Positions 59,043-64,000 of a stretch of DNA of 64,000 nucleotides are shown here, one piece after another; position 1 is the stretch's first letter, and each line of letters opens with the position of its first letter. Position numbers and translations under genes: made by a program. Source of the stretch: Frigoriglobus tundricola (GTDB taxonomy: Bacteria > Planctomycetota > Planctomycetia > Gemmatales > Gemmataceae); contig NZ_CP053452.2 in assembly GCF_013128195.2 (NCBI RefSeq), forward strand, positions 7,192,001 to 7,256,000, written 5' to 3'. The notes beneath the pieces were generated by a model. The model did no database searches. It had not been told where the DNA came from and was given only the letters and a program-made list of their open reading frames with translations.

Positions 59043-62000
59043 TTACGGCAGCGGGCGGCCGTCCCAGATCTGGAGGGATTTGTCCTTCCCGCTCACCGCG
59101 AACCGGCCGTCCGGGGCGAATGCCATCGCGAGAACTTCCGCCGGTTGATCCAGTCCCATCAGTTCTTGCTCGGTTCGGTGGTCCCAGATCCGAACCGTCC
59201 CCTCTTTGCCAGCGGTCGCCAGCCGCCGGCCGTCCGGGGTGAACGCCAGACCGAGTGTACTGCCGTCCCGTCCCGCCAGTGTGTGCCCCTCGTCCGCTCG
59301 GTCCACGTCCCAGACCCGCACGACGCCATCTCGAGTGGCGATCGCCACGCGGAGCCCGTCCGGGCTAATGGCGACGGTCCCCGGCCCCGCCGGCTTCTCG
59401 CGCGTGCAGAGGATTTCGCCCGTCTCGACATCGCGCACCACGAGTTGGCGGCCCGAGAGGACCGCCAGGCGCCGCCCGTCGCTGCTCAGAGACATGCGAG
59501 CGCCTGTTTCATCCGCGAGAGCGGCGCTCAACAGCCGGCGCCCGGAAGCCGTGTCCCAGACGCCCGCCGTGCGGTCCGGACCGACGAGCGCCAGCCGCCG
59601 CCCGTCCGAGCTGAAGGCACCGGCGACGGGAGTACCGGCTCCCGTTGCAAGACGAACCGACGCTTCCGGCCTGGTCACAGACCCCAGGAGCCATTGCCCG
59701 TCCGACCCGGTGCGGACCGCCAGGCACTGGCGGTCCGCTCCGAAACCGATCGCGTGCACGTCTCCGGTTGCCGCCGGAAGGGGGACCGGAGTCATGGACC
59801 CGGACTCCCAGAGCGCGACCTTGCGGTCATCGGTCAGGGCGGCGAGGCGCTGGCCGTCGTGAGCGAACGCGAGCTGAGTGAGGGGGCGGGGGAGGTCCCG
59901 GACCACCGCGTGGGAGCGCCGGAACGAACTGTCCCACGAGGCGACCGTACCGTCCGGCTGCGGGGCGAGGAGTTGCTTACCGTCGCGGAGGAAGGCCACC
60001 CCGTTCAGCCCCCGGAGCGTGGCCCGTTCCCGGCCGGTGTCCGTCCACACCTTGACCAGCCCGTCGCGCCCCACCGAGCCGAACCGAGTGCCGGTGCCGT
60101 CGAACGCAACGGCCTGAACGGTGTCCGCGTGGCCGCGGACGTCCACCCGGGGGCGCTCGTCGTGGCTCGCCATGTTGTTCGGCAAATGCCACAGCCGCAG
60201 CCGCCCGTCGGTCGCGCCCGCCAGCAGCTCCCAGTGCTTGGCGTGCCGAGAGACGGCCAAGCACCGGACGCCGGAGGTGTGGTCCAGGGTGAACGTCCGC
60301 TGCGGCTTCGGACCGAGGTCCCAGACGCGCACGTGGTGGTCGTCGCCCCCGGTGATGAGGTGCCCGTTGTCCGGTGTGAACGCCGCTACCGTGCGCTTCT
60401 TCATTTGCGGGTTGTGGATGACCGTCAGCAACGACTTTCCGTTCGAGCGCGGGTCCCAGACCCGCACCTCCCCGTCGCCACCCGCGGACGCCAATCGGAC
60501 GCTGTTCGACGCGAAGGCGAGGCCCGTGACGGGCGCGTTGTGCCCGCGTAGCGTGCGCGGCCCTTTGGGTTTGCTGTCCTCCAGGTCCCAGACCCGGATC
60601 GTGTTCTCGGCCCCGCCCGCAGCGAGCACTTTTCCGTCCGGGCTGAAAGCCACACAGTCCTGAGCGTCCAGAGCGGCGAGAACGTGACCGGTCCGCACGT
60701 CCCACAACGAAAGCGGCCCCTTGCCCCCTCCGCCGATGCTGGCGAAGAGTTGGCCGTCCGGGCTCGCGGCGAGCGCCGAAGGCGGTTTGCTGCCCGGCGC
60801 GCCGAACGTGGCCGTGTGCGGGCGGCTCAGGCGCATGAGATAGTTCCACTCCCAGGCGCGCTGGGCCGGCGGGCACAGCCGGAGCCGCTCCTCGGCTTGC
60901 GAGAGGTGCCCGGTGTGCCAGGCGCGGTCCGCGAGAGCGAACTGACCGAAATACAGATTGTCCTCGGCCGCACGCAGCGCCGACGCGGCCCGGTTGCGGT
61001 CGTCCTCCGCCGCGGCCCGCGCGCGTTCCGCTTCCCGACGCGCGCTCTCGGCCCCGGTGTTCGCTTGCCGCGCTTCGGCTTCGGACTGCACCGCGCGCTG
61101 CTGTTCGCTGTCGGCCCGCTGCCGGGCTTCTCGTTCACCCGCCAGGGCCAGTCGGGCGTTTTGCCAGAGTACCGTTATCACGCAGAAGCCGGTCGCGGCC
61201 GACAGGACGGCCGCGACGATCGTGGCGGCCGCCGCGGGGCGCCGCCGGGTCCACTTGAGCACCCGTTCGGCCGCGCTCACGGGCCGCGCCCGAACCGGCT
61301 TCCCGTCCGAGAAGCGCCGTAAATCGTCCGCCAGTTCCTGGGCCGAAGCGTAACGGCGTGGGGGGGCTTTTTGGAGGCACTTCAGGCACACCATTTCCAG
61401 ATCGCGCGGCAGCCCCGGCCGCAGGCGGCCCGGGGGAACCGGGTCCTCGAACGCCACCTGGGCGAGAACCTCCACCAGCGACACGCCGACGAACGGCGGT
61501 CGGCCGGTGAGCAGTTCGTACAGGATCGCCCCGAGCGCGTAGACGTCCGAGGCGGGGCGGATTTCGTGGTTGCGGCACTGCGCCTGTTCCGGCGACATGT
61601 AGGCCGGCGTGCCGAGCAGTTCGTTAGGGCGTGTCGGGGAACCGGTCGCCCCGCGCGCGTCGTCCTCTGCGAAGAGTTTGGCGAGCCCGAAATCGGAGAT
61701 CTTCGGGCGCAGCGTGCCGAGGTCCGCGCCGTCCGATTCAGCCGTCTGAGCGTCGGGGCGCTGGAGAAGGACGTTGCCGGGTTTGAGATCGCGGTGAATC
61801 ACGCCACTCTGGTGGGCGACGGCAACGGCCCGCGCCAGGGTTTCGACCAACTCGGCCGCGACGGCGGTCGGCAGCGGCGCACCGTCGAGCCGGTCCGAGA
61901 GCGTTCCGCCGTTGACGAATTCCAGAGAGAAGAAGGGGCGGCCCTCGTGTTCACCGACCTCGTAGATTTGAACGATGTGCGGGTGCTGCAAGCGGCCGAT

Positions 62001-62549
62001 CGCCTCGGCCTCCAGTCGGAATCGCTCCACAGCGTGGGCCACGATCGGCCCGTCGATCATCTTCAGCGCCACGACCCGCCCCAGCCCCTTCTGCCGCGCG
62101 CGATAAACGACCCCGCACCCGCCCCGGCCGAGTTCGTCCAGCACCTCGTACCCCGGCACCTGTGGTACCGCGTCGATCAGCGGGGCGGTCGGAACACGCA
62201 GGAGCGGCGCGCCGGCGGGGGCGAACACCGCATGGACGGCGAACTGCCGGTTTAGGGTCGCCGCGTGGGCGGGAAAGCGGTTCAGGTATTCGTCCGGGTG
62301 GGGCGTGTCCCCGGCCTGTTCGCGGAGGAGCACTTCGCCGTAAATCAGATCGATGAGCGCGTCCGGAACTTCGGCGAGCGCCGGGAGGTGCTGCAAGTAG
62401 GCTTCAACGAACACGCGCTGGTGGTTCTGCCAGCGGCGCACCTGATCGTCCCGGAGCAGCCGCGCCCAACTCGTCCGGCGCACCGCCGCCACTTTGCACA
62501 GGAACACGGGCAGCGGCGGGATCGGCCGGTTCGCGGCACGGTCAGGCAT
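59043..62549 (-). CDS. Ser/Thr protein kinase with C-terminal WD40 propeller
   Basis: The 1168-residue protein has an N-terminal segment of about 130 residues and then a Hanks-type kinase domain (about 135-410) with GRGGCGVVYRA, VALKMI, HRDLKPGNVLL, DFGLAK and SPEQAQ. One membrane helix lies near residue 450 (AATIVAAVLSAATGFCVITV), followed by a coiled coil rich in Ala, Glu and Arg. About 12 WD40-type repeats form the outside part (for example DGEVRVWDPRS and DGVVRVWDVDRA). This places the kinase in the cytoplasm and the propeller beyond the membrane. Its ATG overlaps the ECF sigma gene by 8 bases. Confidence 0.92.
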   Translation of the reverse strand: MPDRAANRPIPPLPVFLCKVAAVRRTSWARLLRDDQVRRWQNHQRVFVEAYLQHLPALAEVPDALIDLIYGEVLLREQAGDTPHPDEYLNRFPAHAATLNRQFAVHAVFAPAGAPLLRVPTAPLIDAVPQVPGYEVLDELGRGGCGVVYRARQKGLGRVVALKMIDGPIVAHAVERFRLEAEAIGRLQHPHIVQIYEVGEHEGRPFFSLEFVNGGTLSDRLDGAPLPTAVAAELVETLARAVAVAHQSGVIHRDLKPGNVLLQRPDAQTAESDGADLGTLRPKISDFGLAKLFAEDDARGATGSPTRPNELLGTPAYMSPEQAQCRNHEIRPASDVYALGAILYELLTGRPPFVGVSLVEVLAQVAFEDPVPPGRLRPGLPRDLEMVCLKCLQKAPPRRYASAQELADDLRRFSDGKPVRARPVSAAERVLKWTRRRPAAAATIVAAVLSAATGFCVITVLWQNARLALAGEREARQRADSEQQRAVQSEAEARQANTGAESARREAERARAAAEDDRNRAASALRAAEDNLYFGQFALADRAWHTGHLSQAEERLRLCPPAQRAWEWNYLMRLSRPHTATFGAPGSKPPSALAASPDGQLFASIGGGGKGPLSLWDVRTGHVLAALDAQDCVAFSPDGKVLAAGGAENTIRVWDLEDSKPKGPRTLRGHNAPVTGLAFASNSVRLASAGGDGEVRVWDPRSNGKSLLTVIHNPQMKKRTVAAFTPDNGHLITGGDDHHVRVWDLGPKPQRTFTLDHTSGVRCLAVSRHAKHWELLAGATDGRLRLWHLPNNMASHDERPRVDVRGHADTVQAVAFDGTGTRFGSVGRDGLVKVWTDTGRERATLRGLNGVAFLRDGKQLLAPQPDGTVASWDSSFRRSHAVVRDLPRPLTQLAFAHDGQRLAALTDDRKVALWESGSMTPVPLPAATGDVHAIGFGADRQCLAVRTGSDGQWLLGSVTRPEASVRLATGAGTPVAGAFSSDGRRLALVGPDRTAGVWDTASGRRLLSAALADETGARMSLSSDGRRLAVLSGRQLVVRDVETGEILCTREKPAGPGTVAISPDGLRVAIATRDGVVRVWDVDRADEGHTLAGRDGSTLGLAFTPDGRRLATAGKEGTVRIWDHRTEQELMGLDQPAEVLAMAFAPDGRFAVSGKDKSLQIWDGRPLP

Positions 62550-63137
62550 CGCCCACCTCGTCGAGCCCGAGTTCTTGCGAGACGCGATCGAGCGCGCGGG
62601 CCAGGCGCTTCCGCACGGTGCCGGCCGGTGCGCCCGTTGCTGCGGCGATCGCGGCCCAGTCCCAGCCCTGTGCCCGCCAGTCCGCCAGCCGGCGCTCGGC
62701 CGGGGTCAGTCGGCGAAGCACCTCGGCGAGCAACTCGCGCCCGGCGAGGACGCGGCTCGGGGTGGCCGGCGCGCCCGCAACGCCGTCGAGAGCGGCGGGG
62801 CCGTCCGCGGCGAGCGCCGCTGGTCGCGCCGGGCGGCCTGTTGGAACGCGGCGTGGTTCCGGAGCCGGTTTTGCGCCATGACGACCAGGAGCCGAACGAG
62901 CTGGTTCGGCTCCTGAAGGTCGAACTGTCCGGCGGCGGCCCGAGCGAAGAACTGGCCGAACACCGACTGGCAGATGTCCACCGAATCCAGCACCCGACGC
63001 AACCGGGGGTCGGTCAACCGCATGCGAATGGCCCGCCGGATTTCCGGTTCGAACTGATCGACCAATTCGGCGGCGGCCTCGGCCTGTCCGGCGCGCACCC
63101 GGCGGATGAGATCGGCAAACTGCGGTTCGTTCGCCAT
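62542..63137 (-). pseudogene. ECF-type RNA polymerase sigma factor, frameshifted
   Basis: The start frame (ATG at 63137) encodes region 2 (LIRRVRAGQAEAAAELVDQF and VLDSVDICQSVFGQFFARAA). Region 4 (LAEVLRRLTPAERRLADW, then TGAPAGTVRKRLARALDRV) is in the neighbouring frame ending at 62542. One extra base near 62815 would restore RRDQRRLAADGPAALDG and a protein of about 198 residues. The group is the planctomycete ECF sigma set that pairs with Ser/Thr kinases. Its stop lies inside the kinase gene start, so the two are translationally coupled. Confidence 0.85.
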
Positions 63138-63324
63138 GACGGAGCCCGGAGCCGGGAGAAGAGTGCTTACCGAACTCTAGCACACCGGCTGTTCTGGGTA
63201 CCCGCATCGGGCCGCGACCGGCCGGGCGTACCTTCAGGCCATACCGCCTTCGGACGGCTACGGACTATCACACACTGACCCGCTACGCCACTTTTTGAGC
63301 ACCATCGGCGTCGGGGCTCGCGCC

Positions 63325-64000
63325 TCAACCGCCTTCGGTGATTTTGCGGATCGCTTCGGCAGCGGCCCTGCGGACGTCCTCGTCGGTGTCCTTGGCCAGG
63401 GCTCGGAGCGCCGGAAGTGCCGCTTTGGCGCCCGTTCCGAATTCCCCGAGCGCTTCGGCGGCCGATTCACGGACGTCACTGGCGGAATCCTTGAGCGCTT
63501 CGACAAGGGGGGGCACGGCCTTCGGGGCGTCCGTGGCGATCCGGCCCAGGGCATGAGCCGCGGTGCGGCGCACCACCGCGACCGGGTCTTTCAGCGCACC
63601 GGCGAGCGCGGGCACGGCAGTGTGGGCCTCGGAGCCGAGTTCCCCCAGGGCGATCGCGACCTGCTGCCGGACGCGCCAGCTCCGGTCCCGCAGGGCCTCC
63701 GCCAGCGGCTTCGCGGCGGCTGCGGCGTCCGGTCCGAACTCCCCGAGCGTGACCGCGGCCTGGCGGCGGACCTCCAGCTCGTCGTCTTTGAGCAGCCCGA
63801 TGAGCGCCGGGACCGCGGCCCGCGCTTCGGGGCCGATCTCCCCAGCGCTTCGGCCGCGCTGCGGCGGACGCTCGCGACCTTGTCGCGCAGCGCGTCCGTG
63901 AGGGCGGGCACCGCAGAACCGGCGCCGGTGTGCAGCCCCCCGAGCGCTTCGGCCGCGGCTTCGCGCACCCGCGGGTCCGGGCTCTGGAGCCCCTTCACCC
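63325..64000 (-). pseudogene. HEAT-repeat protein, frameshifted, 5' end outside window
   Basis: At least six HEAT (PBS-lyase-like) repeats of about 31 residues run through the fragment, for example DPRVREAAAEALGGL, DKVASVRRSAAEALG, DELEVRRQAAVTLGEFG and SASDVRESAAEALGEFG. The reading frame changes at a run of four C at 63840-63843; a fifth C would give EALGEIGPEARAAVPAL and a continuous chain. The protein ends in RRAAAEAIRKITEGG. HEAT arrays serve as protein-binding scaffolds. Upstream sequence lies beyond the window, so length and domain context are unknown. Confidence 0.8.

Overview
The window reads as chromosomal DNA of a planctomycete of the Gemmata type (Gemmataceae). The evidence is the very high G+C content, two DUF1559 pseudopilin-like proteins, a DUF1549/DUF1553 plus DUF1501 operon, a TIGR03067-type protein, PQQ-propeller and EF-hand exported proteins, an ECF sigma factor overlapping a WD40 Ser/Thr kinase gene, and many dispersed inverted repeats. 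No tRNA, rRNA, CRISPR array or prophage was seen. The placement is inferred from gene content only.

Layout. 1-1240: the end of an M48 metalloprotease gene and two small membrane proteins. 1433-10369 (minus): a cytosolic alpha-amylase, an Mg2+-importing P-type ATPase, a DUF1559 protein and a sigma-54 response regulator/histidine kinase pair. 10679-21608: an exported HEAT-like protein, a carotenoid-desaturase-like FAD enzyme, a YflT-like stress protein, a multicopper oxidase, an HDOD-kinase fusion, a YceK-like lipoprotein and an IS630-family element with intact ends.

21609-35767: after a polytopic membrane protein on the minus strand, a plus-strand run holds gnd, zwf, an EmrA/EmrB-like efflux pair, an OsmC-like protein, glgP, pgm and pgl. 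Together glgP, pgm, zwf, pgl and gnd encode every step from stored glycogen through glucose-1-phosphate and glucose-6-phosphate to ribulose-5-phosphate plus NADPH.

35890-53028: an exported zinc metalloprotease, two exported proteins that look like separate parts of a copper amine oxidase, a PQQ propeller, a four-gene operon (DUF1549/1553, four-helix-bundle protein, DUF1501, EF-hand protein), a TIGR03067-like protein and a TPR/peptidase-MA protein. 53133-64000: an FmdB-like protein without cysteines, MsrB, a small membrane gene with an in-frame TGA, an SMI1-like protein with a tandem duplication, a COG2509 FAD enzyme, a DUF1559/lipoprotein pair, the WD40 kinase with its ECF sigma factor, and part of a HEAT-repeat protein.

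Two patterns cut across the genes. First, at least six kinds of inverted repeat sit between genes and, in three exported-protein genes, inside the start of the coding sequence. Second, four genes (IS630 orfB, COG2509 enzyme, ECF sigma factor, HEAT protein) are each broken by what looks like one missing G or C. This points to assembly indels at least as strongly as to real gene decay.
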